Source: Stentor roeselii (Eukaryota; Ciliophora; Heterotrichea; Heterotrichida; Stentoridae). Taken from it: DNA of 64,000 nucleotides. The position numbers and the translations under genes are program-made. Every line of letters starts with the position of its first letter. Position 1 is the stretch's first letter. A model generated the notes under the pieces. That model was not told the DNA's origin and searched no databases. It saw only the letters and a program-made list of their open reading frames with translations. The stretch is taken from positions 1 through 64,000 of the forward strand of contig RSEH01000108.1 of assembly GCA_006503475.1 (NCBI GenBank). The letters run 5' to 3'. Below, piece by piece: positions 55,777 to 64,000 of this stretch.

Positions 55777-57447
55777 TTAGGTTATTACGTCAGGCTTTTG
55801 TCTATCAAGCATTTCGTGAACGTTGAAAAATTCTCTGGTCCATGCGACAACGTCGTCTAAAGCGGATTCATTTTCTTGGTGGATTAATTCAGTTTCATGC
55901 TTTTCGAAGTAGATTCTGACAGTTGAGCCTACTGAACCAGTTCCTGAAATTCTAAAGACTACTCTCCAGTTTCCTTTTATGAATCTTAGGCCTTGGTTTT
56001 TACTTTCTGAGTGATCAACCGGGTCATGATAAGCAAAATTATCCGCCTGTCCCTCAAACCCTTCAATCTTTCCCTCAACCGCCTTCATAAAAGCCTTAGC
56101 CCTATCATCATCACAGCTTTCATAATCATGCCTAATATAATAATTCCTTCCAAAGTTCCTCCAATGTTCCTCAAGAACATCTTTAACTCCAACCAATTCT
56201 TCCCTTCCTTCATTTTTCTTCGCTAAAATACTAAGCCAGCACAAAACAGCCCAAATTCCATCTTTTTCCCTGCAATGATCACTTCCAGTGCCGAAGCTTT
56301 CCTCTCCACAGAGATTAATAAATCCAGCATCCATCAAATTTCCAAAAAACTTCCACCCAGTCGGCGTTTCATGTACAGGGAAGCCGATTTTCTTTCCCAC
56401 TGAATTAAGAGCCAAACTTGTAGCCATGCTTCGAGCAGCTCCTTTGATGGCGCCTCCGAAGCAAGGAATATCAGAAGCGTTGGCGGCGATGACGGCGATT
56501 GAATCTGAAGGAATAACAAAGAACTGCTTGCCAAGGATCATGTTTCGGTCAGCGTCGCCGTCGTTGGCAGCGCCGAAGGTCGGGTAAATGCCGTGAGTTT
56601 TGTTAACACCCATTATTTTGACTAAATCGTGAGCGTAAATCAGGTTCGGGTCTGGGTGGCCGCCGCCGAAGTCCTCGAGAGGAACTGAGTTTAAAAGACT
56701 GCCCAGAGGCACTTCGAAGATTTGGTTGAAAATCTCTCTCACGTAAGGACCTGCCACTCCGTGCATGCAGTCGTAGACTAGGGAAAAGTCATTTCGAGAT
56801 ATCAGTCTTTTTATGTCGTCGAAGTTGAAAAGAGATCTCATTTTTGAGATGTAGTCTTCGGTTGAACTTATCACTTCTACTGTGAATTCTTGACCTTCGA
56901 TGTCGAACTTTTGGACTCCTTTAGTAGATATGTCGATCTCTGGTAGGTCTACTTGTTTGTATTCAGTTATTTGGAGAGAGTGATCGTAGATTTTGTTGGT
57001 TACTTCTTCTACCGCTGAACTTCCGTTTGAACCGTTGAATTTCATACCGAAGTCTCCGTCTGGACCACCTGGGTTGTGACTGGCAGTCAAAATGAGTCCT
57101 CCTTTAGCAATCCCTCCTTCCCTCTCACGAATGATAATCGACACAGAAGGAGTGGACAAGATTCCATTTTCCCCGACCCAAATTCTTCCAATTTTATTCC
57201 CAGCAGCGATTTTGAAAACAGTCTGAATAGCTTGTTTATTGAAGTACCTTCCATCGCCTCCAACAACAAGAGTGCTTCCAACCAAGTCTTCCTTTTCCGA
57301 ATAGACAGTCAAAACACTCTGAAAGAAATTTTCGACATAATTAGGCTGACTAGCTTCAGTGACTCTTTTTCTAAGTCCAGAAGTTCCAGCTTTCATGCCA
57401 GGAATAGCAGTGGTGGCGACAGTTCTTATAGAAAACATTATATCCAT
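55777..57447 (-). CDS. PGM1: Phosphoglucomutase
   Basis: A 556-residue enzyme interconverting glucose-1-phosphate and glucose-6-phosphate in glycogen and sugar-nucleotide metabolism. All family motifs are present: the phospho-serine loop TASHNPGG, the metal loop DGDADRN, the sugar-binding GEESFGTGSDH and the phosphate-binding RISGTGS near the end. The length fits PGM1 (about 560). The start is the first ATG after the divergent gene at 57515. No intron is needed. Confidence 0.95.
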   Translation of the reverse strand: MDIMFSIRTVATTAIPGMKAGTSGLRKRVTEASQPNYVENFFQSVLTVYSEKEDLVGSTLVVGGDGRYFNKQAIQTVFKIAAGNKIGRIWVGENGILSTPSVSIIIREREGGIAKGGLILTASHNPGGPDGDFGMKFNGSNGSSAVEEVTNKIYDHSLQITEYKQVDLPEIDISTKGVQKFDIEGQEFTVEVISSTEDYISKMRSLFNFDDIKRLISRNDFSLVYDCMHGVAGPYVREIFNQIFEVPLGSLLNSVPLEDFGGGHPDPNLIYAHDLVKIMGVNKTHGIYPTFGAANDGDADRNMILGKQFFVIPSDSIAVIAANASDIPCFGGAIKGAARSMATSLALNSVGKKIGFPVHETPTGWKFFGNLMDAGFINLCGEESFGTGSDHCREKDGIWAVLCWLSILAKKNEGREELVGVKDVLEEHWRNFGRNYYIRHDYESCDDDRAKAFMKAVEGKIEGFEGQADNFAYHDPVDHSESKNQGLRFIKGNWRVVFRISGTGSVGSTVRIYFEKHETELIHQENESALDDVVAWTREFFNVHEMLDRQKPDVIT

Positions 57448-57514
57448 TATTTTTTTTCATAAGAGTCTAGAATAAGATGGAAGACATGTGGCGAAGACGG
57501 TGAAAGTCTTATAA

Positions 57515-58033
57515 ATGTTTACATATCTCAATCGAAAAGTTGCTATTGTTATGGAAAATTTGAAAAACGGGTTTTTAAGCAAGTCGACTGTCGAAAACAT
57601 TGCAAATGAGGAGATGAAGGAGTTAAAAGATGAAGGAATTTTAGTTAAAGTCACTTGGAACCCTTTTAAGTGCTTTAGAGATTTGGCGCAAGAGGTTCAG
57701 TTTGATGCAGAAACGAAAAAGGTTTGGGTTTGTAGGAATTTAATTAGGAGGACTAGTGACTTGGTTGCTGGTTTGAAAAGGGAAAAAGCTTGGATTGAGG
57801 GAACTAGAGGAAAAGAACTGAGTAATGATGAAGAAATGAAGGTTTTGATCAAGGCTTGCAAAGCTGAATTCGAGGTTTATCGGGAATTGGACTCGGTTTG
57901 TAAAGAAGAAGCTGCAAGGTTGTGTGCCAAGGTGCAAAGTAAACTAAAGCTCACTAATCGACTTAATCGTAATGTGGATACTTGGCATTTTTATACAAGA
58001 CAGTTGGTTGATGATAACTGGTATGTTTATTAG
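57515..58033 (+). CDS. Unknown helical protein
   Basis: A 172-residue protein starting 67 nt from the divergent PGM start. It is helical and basic, with ending HFYTRQLVDDNWYVY and a central NPFKCFRDLAQEVQF. I do not recognise it. A second ATG 12 codons downstream is also possible. The G+T-rich codons are typical for this window. It is followed by the telomere-like minisatellite. Confidence 0.65.
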   Translation: MFTYLNRKVAIVMENLKNGFLSKSTVENIANEEMKELKDEGILVKVTWNPFKCFRDLAQEVQFDAETKKVWVCRNLIRRTSDLVAGLKREKAWIEGTRGKELSNDEEMKVLIKACKAEFEVYRELDSVCKEEAARLCAKVQSKLKLTNRLNRNVDTWHFYTRQLVDDNWYVY

Positions 58034-58589
58034 TGAAAAGTGATTGAGGCTCAGAACAAATATTGATTTAATTAGATATAAATCTAATCTGAAATCTTAA
58101 CACCCTAACACCCTAATGATTTAATCAGCTATAAATCCAATCTAATTCCTTAACAACCTAATGACTTAATCAGCTATATTTAGAATCTAGCACCCTAATG
58201 ATTCAATCATCTATAAATCCATTCTAACACCTTAACACCCTAATGATTTAATCAGCTATAAATCAAATCTAACACCCTAATGATTTAATCAGCTATAAAT
58301 CAAATCTAACACCCTAATGATTTAATCAGCTATAAATCAAATCTAACACCCTAATGATTTAATCAGCTATAAATCAAATCTAACACCCTAATGATTTAAT
58401 CAGCTATAAATCAAATCTAACACCCTAATGATTTAATCAGCTATAAATCAAATCTAACACCCTAATGATTTAATCAGCTATAAATCCAATCAACACCTTA
58501 ACACCCTAACACCCTAAAACATTATTCTCATAAACTTCAGAGCCCATAACCATTAAACTGACAAAAGCTAACCATAAGTTATTATAACA
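58034..58589. repeat. 37-bp minisatellite with telomere-like octamers
   Basis: A tandem repeat between two convergent genes. Six exact 37-bp units run 58256-58477, each made of ctataaatcaaatcta, the telomere-like acaccctaatg and a short atttaatcag end. Degenerate units flank them from about 58115 to 58520. Some flanking units are 45 bp long, differing by 8 bp, the length of the octamer CCCTAACA. Two or three octamers stand side by side near 58098-58115 and 58492-58516. CCCTAACA is, from memory, the telomere repeat of heterotrich ciliates, so this looks like interstitial telomere-like DNA. No gene in it. Confidence 0.85.
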
Positions 58590-60032
58590 TTAAATTGACT
58601 TGCTCTCTAAAATCTTAACAACACTATCAGACCCAGCGATTGCGACGACATCAGAAGTAGGATGCAAGTCTATTCCAAAAATACTTTCATCAAACTTTTT
58701 CCTATTCAATGTGATTTCATGCAAACAGTGAAAGTTTCTCAGGTCCCAAGACCTGAGACTTCCATCATGTCCCGTGCTGAGCATATAAAACCCAGTCTGG
58801 TCAAAGCAAAGGTCAGTGACAGAGTCAGTATGTCCGACCATATCTTTAATGCATTTATTTGCACTGAGATCAAAGAAGCGTATTCTTTTATCTTCATGTC
58901 CTGTGATAGTAAGACTTGTTTTATTCGTTGTGTAAATGCAGTTCACTTGATGGCTCGTCGAGTGTGAGTCGTGAATGAAAGGAATCTTTGAGAAACCAGA
59001 GGTTTCTACGTTGTAGACAGTGATGAAAGTTAGATAGCCTACTACTATGTAGTTCATGTTTGAACTCACCCAGTCGCAGACTGTTGGGTTGTTCTGAAGG
59101 CCGGGGTATGTAAAAGTTTTACATACTGGAGAACCGCTTCGGTACTCTAATGGAAGCTTCCATAATTTTACTGTTGAGTCTGAACTGCAGGTTATCAAGG
59201 ATTTGTCAGGATTGTTGTATTTTATACTCCAGATACTGTCTGAATGACCTTTCCATTTGGTAAGGCAGTAATTCAGACTAGGACTATCCGGGTCGTAGTC
59301 ACCCATGCTAGGAACAGTCCAACTTCTTATAAAACCTTCCGAATCAGCTGAAAAAAGCATCTCCTCGCCACTGGAAATTGATAAAACTGCTCCACTGTGG
59401 CCTCTTAGAGTCAAATACGGCTCAAAAAGTTCAGACTCGTTCTGCAATAATGACAAGTCCCAAAGCTTTACAAGCCGGTCTTCGCTTGCACTGGCGAGAA
59501 CAGTGTCCGATATGAACTTCACTCCTCTCACTGCATCTAGATGGGATTTGAGAGAAAACTTCGGAGACCACAGCTTTTTAGAGACTGGCTTGTAGTCTTG
59601 GTGCAGATTTGTTGGAGGGATTGAAATTACTTCAGTAGCTAGATCTTGGTATTCGCCGTAGGATTGACTTGATTTGTGTTTTGGAGACTTTTTCAGGATT
59701 TCTTCGTGGGTTGGAAGTTTTAGGTAACTGAGCTTTGAAGGAGTGAAGTAATCTGAATGTATCCTATGATGCATTTTATGAGTTTTCTGCGAATCTTGAT
59801 CAGCAGAGCACTCAAGAGCCGCAATTCTCCTAATCAAATCCTTTTTCTCATTAATCAAATTGCTGATCAATGAGTCCTTTTCCTTCAAAGCCATTAAAAA
59901 ATTGTTCCTTTCAACATTCCACTTCTCCCTCTCCTTATCCAGGATGAGTTTTTGTCCCTTAACATAATCAATGATTCCAGTCCATGAATATTGGCTGAAT
60001 TCGCTCATGCTTAAAGTATTAATAATTCCCAT
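58590..60032 (-). CDS. Striatin-family WD40 protein
   Basis: A 480-residue protein. The N-terminus carries the striatin signature: YSWTGIIDYV (the caveolin-binding-like segment with an aromatic and Ile), then a coiled coil with WNVERNNFLMALKEKD and KDLIRRIAALE, matching the vertebrate striatin dimer helix. After a linker come seven WD40 repeats (about 165-480; for example SASEDRLVKLWDLS and STGHDGSLRSWDLR). Striatins scaffold the STRIPAK complex with PP2A and GCK kinases. It is much shorter than human striatin (about 780), mostly in the linker. The start is ATG at 60032 (MGIINTLS) or 60008 (MSEFSQ). Confidence 0.85.
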   Translation of the reverse strand: MGIINTLSMSEFSQYSWTGIIDYVKGQKLILDKEREKWNVERNNFLMALKEKDSLISNLINEKKDLIRRIAALECSADQDSQKTHKMHHRIHSDYFTPSKLSYLKLPTHEEILKKSPKHKSSQSYGEYQDLATEVISIPPTNLHQDYKPVSKKLWSPKFSLKSHLDAVRGVKFISDTVLASASEDRLVKLWDLSLLQNESELFEPYLTLRGHSGAVLSISSGEEMLFSADSEGFIRSWTVPSMGDYDPDSPSLNYCLTKWKGHSDSIWSIKYNNPDKSLITCSSDSTVKLWKLPLEYRSGSPVCKTFTYPGLQNNPTVCDWVSSNMNYIVVGYLTFITVYNVETSGFSKIPFIHDSHSTSHQVNCIYTTNKTSLTITGHEDKRIRFFDLSANKCIKDMVGHTDSVTDLCFDQTGFYMLSTGHDGSLRSWDLRNFHCLHEITLNRKKFDESIFGIDLHPTSDVVAIAGSDSVVKILESKSI

Positions 60033-60064
60033 TCAAACCTTTTTCTCGCATTAAAGATGCAAAT

Positions 60065-60733
60065 ATGGAGCGAGACCTTTTATCTCATCTTCGAGCGAAA
60101 ATCGACAAAAACATCATCGAGATTGTCTTTGAAATTCAACATTCTGTTTACTATGAGTTCTCTGAAACCAAAGGGACTTGGAACAAAAGTGACATTGAAG
60201 GCCCTCTCATTCTTGTTAAGCGAAGCCAGGAACCTCATTTTTGCTTGATTATCATGAATAAGCACCACAACAATAATTTTTGCCAACAAGTCACTTCTGA
60301 TACGTTGTTTGAGAAGAAAATTCCTCAGTTGTTGTGTATTAGGGATAAGAATAAAAATGTTCATGGGATCTGGTCAGCCAATGCAGACCTCATCGAGCAT
60401 CTATACAAAAAACTTCAAGACATCCAACAAATCGATTCCCAATCGAAAATGCTCAAAAACCTTCTAGACATAGGAGCAGAAACTTCAATCCCATCAAAGT
60501 CTCCAGAAGCGATATTGAATTCCAGGTCGATCGACTTTTCCCCTCAATTCAGCGCCGAAGAGATCCTAAAGCCAGAATTCTTCCAGCGAGGTGTTCAATT
60601 CGATGAAAAAATAGAAAGTAACCAAGAAAGAGAGAAGTTACGAGAAGTGATAATTTCTTTAGCTAACTGCGACGAGTTTCTCGACATCATCGTGCAAGCT
60701 CTGAAGTCCCGAGGTATAAACTTGGGTTATTAA
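60065..60733 (+). CDS. DCP1: mRNA decapping subunit DCP1
   Basis: A 222-residue protein whose first 120 residues match the EVH1-like fold of DCP1, the activator of the DCP2 decapping enzyme. After an N-terminal helix comes VYYEFSETKGTWNKSDIEGPL, close to the family pattern of W-x-K-x-D-x-E-G, then VKRS and a final GIWSANADLIEHLYKKLQD helix. The C-terminal 100 residues are disordered, with a last helix (DEFLDIIVQAL) that may be a trimerisation segment. The start lies 32 nt from that of the divergent striatin gene. The next gene follows after only 10 nt. Confidence 0.8.
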   Translation: MERDLLSHLRAKIDKNIIEIVFEIQHSVYYEFSETKGTWNKSDIEGPLILVKRSQEPHFCLIIMNKHHNNNFCQQVTSDTLFEKKIPQLLCIRDKNKNVHGIWSANADLIEHLYKKLQDIQQIDSQSKMLKNLLDIGAETSIPSKSPEAILNSRSIDFSPQFSAEEILKPEFFQRGVQFDEKIESNQEREKLREVIISLANCDEFLDIIVQALKSRGINLGY

Positions 60734-60743
60734 GTAGAAATAA

Positions 60744-62189
60744 ATGGCAAACCAATGTTGTCGAAACCAAATTTCACTTGAACAAGCTTTAAGAGAATTA
60801 TTTGATTTCAGAAGTTTTTCAATTAAAATCGGCTTTGAAACTAAAAAAGAAGAACTCAAGGAATTTGTAGCACTTTTGAATTGTGTTGTTAGAATTGATG
60901 ATGTTCAGAATATTATTCAAGAACATCAGTGTCAACAGGATTGTTTTGTTTGTATTGTTAGAAATTGCTTGGGAGACTTTAGAGGAATTGAAATTGATGA
61001 AGTTTTGGACGGGTTTAAGAATATTAGAGAAAGGATCAGTAAATGTAGAGGATATGGAGGGTTTTTTGACCTGGTTTTAAGCCTTTTTGGATTGAAAAAT
61101 AAACTCAAAGTAAAGAAAAGTTATGAATGTGGATATTACGAAAGTATTTCTTTGAAGGTCTTTATTTTTAATGTCTCTGGTTTTTTACAAGAAGTTGATA
61201 AATATTTCAACTTTATGAATTTGGAAAAAAGTTTATTTTTTTGGCAACTTAACTCAACTTTTTTAAAAAAGAACCGAAAACTAAATGATTCCTTTTTCGA
61301 TGAATTACGCCTCATGTACTGCCAAACAAATGAAAAAATTCATTCTCCAGAATGTTGCAACTTGGATTCCGAAAGAATTTCTACAAAACTTCCTTGTTTC
61401 GGTTTCAGACTCAACTGGGGAGATCTAAAAAACCTGGAATATAAAATCGCTCAAATTTGTATAAGTTTTTCAGGAACCTTGCCATTAACAGACCAAAATT
61501 TTTTCCTTTCGAAATTCTTCTCGAAAAGAGAAAATGTAAAAGAAGACCTGTTATGCTGGAGAACTCCAGATGGAATGTGGAATATTTCAATGAATGACCA
61601 AGAAATACCGAATCTCAGTTGGCTTGCGACTATTGTTTATTTGATGATGCATAAAGCGAGACCTGTGTTTTTAATGTATCAAAGAAGTGAACTACCGGAA
61701 ATGAATTTGACAGATGAAGAGATTATTAAATTAGAATCTTTGAGCACTTCTTGTGTTAAAGGAATTTATTGTATGTGCATTACTAACACCTTTCATAGAC
61801 AAATTCCTCAATATAATGTTGTTGAATGCTTGTCTTGTAGAAGCCAAAAGTATGAAGGGTTTCAATGTGATAACTGCCAATTTTATGAACAGAATTGGAA
61901 TTGTGAATGTGGATTTTTTAATTTTTTTATGAATTTGTCTTGTCAAAGATGTAACTTTCATAAGTGGGTTGTCCCGAATATGCATTATAATTGTCAGAAG
62001 TGTTATAAAGTTACTGAAGGACTCGCGTTTTGTGGATATTGTCCTGTTAAAAAGTGCTGCAATTGTAAAGCGCATATTTATGGAGGGCAGGTCCTATCAT
62101 GTGCATCGAAAATCAAACTTATACAAGCTTATCAAAATCATTGTGAATGTACAATTTGCATGAATTGCTTGATGACTCAAAGAATTTAA
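60744..62189 (+). CDS. Cys-rich zinc protein, possibly a degenerate ubiquitin hydrolase-like protein
   Basis: A 481-residue protein starting 10 nt after DCP1. The first 330 residues are helical and beta-mixed with scattered Cys; a LLCWRTPDGMWNIS segment and LRELFDF start are weakly like ubiquitin C-terminal hydrolase-related proteins, but I see no catalytic Cys/His pair that convinces me. The C-terminal 130 residues are Cys-rich: a RanBP2-type finger with WNCECGFFNF and CQRCNFHKW, then CQKC, CGYC, CCNC and CTICMNC. Zinc binding is clear; the function is not. The spacing suggests co-expression with DCP1. Confidence 0.6.
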   Translation: MANQCCRNQISLEQALRELFDFRSFSIKIGFETKKEELKEFVALLNCVVRIDDVQNIIQEHQCQQDCFVCIVRNCLGDFRGIEIDEVLDGFKNIRERISKCRGYGGFFDLVLSLFGLKNKLKVKKSYECGYYESISLKVFIFNVSGFLQEVDKYFNFMNLEKSLFFWQLNSTFLKKNRKLNDSFFDELRLMYCQTNEKIHSPECCNLDSERISTKLPCFGFRLNWGDLKNLEYKIAQICISFSGTLPLTDQNFFLSKFFSKRENVKEDLLCWRTPDGMWNISMNDQEIPNLSWLATIVYLMMHKARPVFLMYQRSELPEMNLTDEEIIKLESLSTSCVKGIYCMCITNTFHRQIPQYNVVECLSCRSQKYEGFQCDNCQFYEQNWNCECGFFNFFMNLSCQRCNFHKWVVPNMHYNCQKCYKVTEGLAFCGYCPVKKCCNCKAHIYGGQVLSCASKIKLIQAYQNHCECTICMNCLMTQRI

Positions 62190-62338
62190 TTACTTAGGAA
62201 ATCATATCTTAATATTATTAAAATTATAAATTATACTTTGAGTAAAGGATACCATTCTAATTCTTTTACTTAAATCAATTTCATCATCCCTACAATTCTA
62301 TTTAAAAAAAATCATTTAAAATATGTTCTATATTTTTT

Positions 62339-63196
62339 ATGAAAATATATAGCGTTCTAATAGCTCTATTTACCTTTGGAAATTCTCTGCTATGTGACGT
62401 TCAGAATTGTGAAACCTGCTCAAATCCTGTCATTTGCATAAACTGTGATCCAGGCTACAAGCGAGCATTAGACGGTTGCATAAAATTAAGTGATGAAGTA
62501 AGAGAAATCATAGAAAACTGCGAAATCGTTTTAGATTCAAATTGTTTAAAATGCGCAGATGGATATTCCCTAAAAGTCGGTCGTTGTTACCCTATTTGTG
62601 CTGATGACTGTGAATGTATTTATCCTGGTCAGTGTTTATCAAGGAGTCTTGCTAGTTGTGGAGATCAATGCAAAGCATGCTGTTCAAATTCAGTTGATTG
62701 TTGTCAGTGTGAAAGTGGTTATAAATTGATTCAGAATACTTGCACAAGTGGCTGTTCAGCTCATAAATGTATTACTTGTGATAAGAAAAATATCGCTTGT
62801 TTGGAGTGTGATAGAGGATATATAGTGAAAAATGGAGCTTGTTCTAAATGTGAAGATAGTAATTGTTTAGAATGCTCACCTGATGATTTGAAAAAATGCT
62901 TGAATTGTGAAGAGGGGTTTAAAGTTGTGAATGGTGTTTGTACTTCATATTGTGATAAAAAATGTGAATCAAACGTTAATGATGAAACTAAAGGTTATCC
63001 TGAGTAGGATCCTAATTATGGAAGCGTGGAAACAGATACGGATACAGGTACAGGTACAGAGTCAGAGTCAGAATCTAGTTCAAATGGTTCAGGTGGTACA
63101 GTTATTATAATTTCAGTATCTGTAAGTGTTCCAGCTACGTAATTTTTATTTAGATGCATTTGTTGTGTTTTTTGGATTTGGATATGCAGGAAATAA
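62339..63196 (+). CDS. Cys-rich surface protein with an in-frame TAG and a spliced membrane anchor
   Basis: A signal peptide (MKIYSVLIALFTFGNSLLC) leads into about 190 residues of Cys-rich furin-like repeats (CxxC with CPxGY/CxxGY turns). The frame meets TAG at 63005-63007. Beyond it the same phase stays open: an acidic, Ser/Thr/Glu/Gly-rich stalk, then TVIIISVSVSVPA. A 15-nt intron at 63139-63153 (GTAATTTTTATTTAG) splices this to CICCVFWIWICRK and TAA at 63194-63196, giving a complete membrane anchor with a basic end. So the original gene surely ran past the TAG. Either the TAG is read through or removed by a 21-nt intron (63004-63024), or the gene is newly broken. Confidence 0.75.
63139..63153 (+). 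other. 15-nt intron in the surface-protein anchor
   Basis: GTAATTTTTATTTAG. Splicing removes an in-frame TAA and completes the hydrophobic anchor. It is nearly the same as the second PP2C intron. Confidence 0.78.
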
Positions 63197-64000
63197 TAGT
63201 TAGTATTATTATTAATGGTTCATCTGAAAAGTTAGCATTCTTAACCTAAAAAAGTGAATTTTTAACAACAACTGAATAAACTATAATCTTAAACATAAAG
63301 ATTAAGATATTTTCTATAAAATAATAAAATATATATATAATTAAAATTTGTTGCTGGCAAAACCAAAGTTATGTAAAGCATTGAGAAACTTACTCCTCTT
63401 CATCTCAATAATAAGCATCAACTGTGATATCATCTCAGAAGATCTCTCATGACTGTGAAGAAATCACAAGATACAAATTCTATTGAAATCTGCGATATTT
63501 CTTTAGATTCAAAATGAATGTAATGCTCAGGAAACTTTTCATTAAAATCAGACGTTATAATCCTGTCTTTTCCAAAAACTGTGAGTGCATTCCTAGATAA
63601 AATACCTAGCTAAGAGTTTTAAAGTAGTGGAAATCGCTATAAAGTTCCTGAGAATATTTGCAGATTAGCTCTCAGTGAGAATCTGGATATTCGTTGGCTG
63701 ACTCGATCATTCAAAAACAAAGAATTATCTGATCTTGAAGTTCTTTATTCATTTCCAAAGTTGATGATCTGATACTAGTCTCTATTATCCTCAAACTCCC
63801 TGATCATTCGTCAATAGTATCCAAAGTCCACAAGCATTAAAAAGCTCTAGAAAGTCGATCTGATCATCAGAAATCCTTAAAAAATGAATGTTTATTGGTA
63901 CATGAAACACAAACTAATTAATCTAATTAGTGAATTTCACACAAGATTACTGTTAATAGTCTTTGAAAATCCTAACTAATCTTATTTTCTTCTAAAATCA
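63197..64000. other. Gene-free end of the window with a decayed gene copy
   Basis: AT-rich sequence. About 63375-63690 resembles the surface-protein gene upstream (see the pseudogene entry). The rest, including a gatctgatcatca-rich part near 63750-63880, holds nothing I can name. Confidence 0.4.
63375..63690 (+). pseudogene. Decayed partial copy of the Cys-rich surface gene
   Basis: Landmarks of the gene at 62339 recur in the same order. tgcgatatttctttagattc (63491-63510) matches 62519-62538. The aaatcagacgttataatcct stretch (63545-63564) matches 62573-62592. actgtgagtgcattcct (63579-63595) matches 62607-62627. A fourth match (about 63627-63664) corresponds to the GYKLIQNTC-coding part. Many stops and small length changes interrupt every frame. 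It is a tandem duplicate that has lost function. Confidence 0.7.

Noticed and set aside
1-64000. tRNA or rRNA genes, CRISPR arrays, transposons or virus-like elements
   Set aside because: I looked for tRNA arm patterns, spaced repeats, transposase or reverse-transcriptase motifs and saw none. The only arrays are the 37-bp minisatellite and coding repeats.
1-64000. TGA read as Trp (Blepharisma-type code)
   Set aside because: Long frames contain no in-frame TGA, TGG serves for Trp, and TGA sits at sensible gene ends (55073-55075, 23885-23887).

Overview
The window looks like macronuclear DNA of a heterotrich ciliate, most likely Stentor or a close relative. I infer this from four things in the sequence. 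The DNA is AT-rich and packed with genes. Long reading frames (up to 1816 codons) are open under the standard genetic code, with TAA, TAG and TGA all ending genes. At least six introns are exactly 15 nt long (GT...AG, mostly ending TTAG or CTAG). Spaces between genes are tiny. The other well-known 15-nt-intron heterotrich, Blepharisma, reads TGA as Trp; here TGA appears to stop genes, which favours Stentor.

Layout. 0-9.4 kb: end of an unknown gene, a VWA/alpha-kinase (VwkA-like), a SERINC membrane protein, an ankyrin protein, a WD40 protein and a degenerate EF-hand-like protein. 9.8-18.4 kb: three tandem coiled-coil genes, the first two sharing a C-terminal domain of about 330 residues. 18.3-24 kb: a Yip1-family protein, a CUE-domain protein, an STK32/YANK-like kinase, a FYVE-like protein and small genes. 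24.5-28.8 kb: a large secretory-pathway protein with Cys-rich and LamG-like modules joined to a second STK32-like kinase. 29-35 kb: a coiled-coil protein, NMD3 and several small unknowns, one of them a prion-like secreted protein. 35.5-42.4 kb: an LRRC9-like protein, a KH-domain protein and a cyclic-nucleotide-type K+ channel with a zinc knuckle. 42.5-50.7 kb: a RING-like protein, an unusual kinase, a C2H2 protein, an LRR/coiled-coil protein and a HUS1-like clamp. 51-57.5 kb: a coiled-coil protein, two head-to-head PP2C phosphatases, a PH-FYVE protein and phosphoglucomutase. 58-64 kb: a telomere-like minisatellite, striatin, DCP1, a zinc-rich protein, a Cys-rich surface protein and a decayed copy of it.

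The genes do not form one pathway. Themes recur: signalling (four kinases, two PP2Cs, striatin), lipid or membrane targeting (MG-type N-termini, PH, FYVE, SERINC, Yip1), cilia and centrosome candidates (LRRC9-like, coiled coils), and RNA handling (NMD3, DCP1, KH).

The points most worth a second look are: the receptor-like STK32 kinase; the 37-bp minisatellite carrying the octamer CCCTAACA; an in-frame TAG in a surface-protein gene whose membrane anchor lies downstream; convergent genes whose stop codons touch or overlap; and an alternation of G+T-rich and A+C-rich blocks along the coding strand every few hundred bases.
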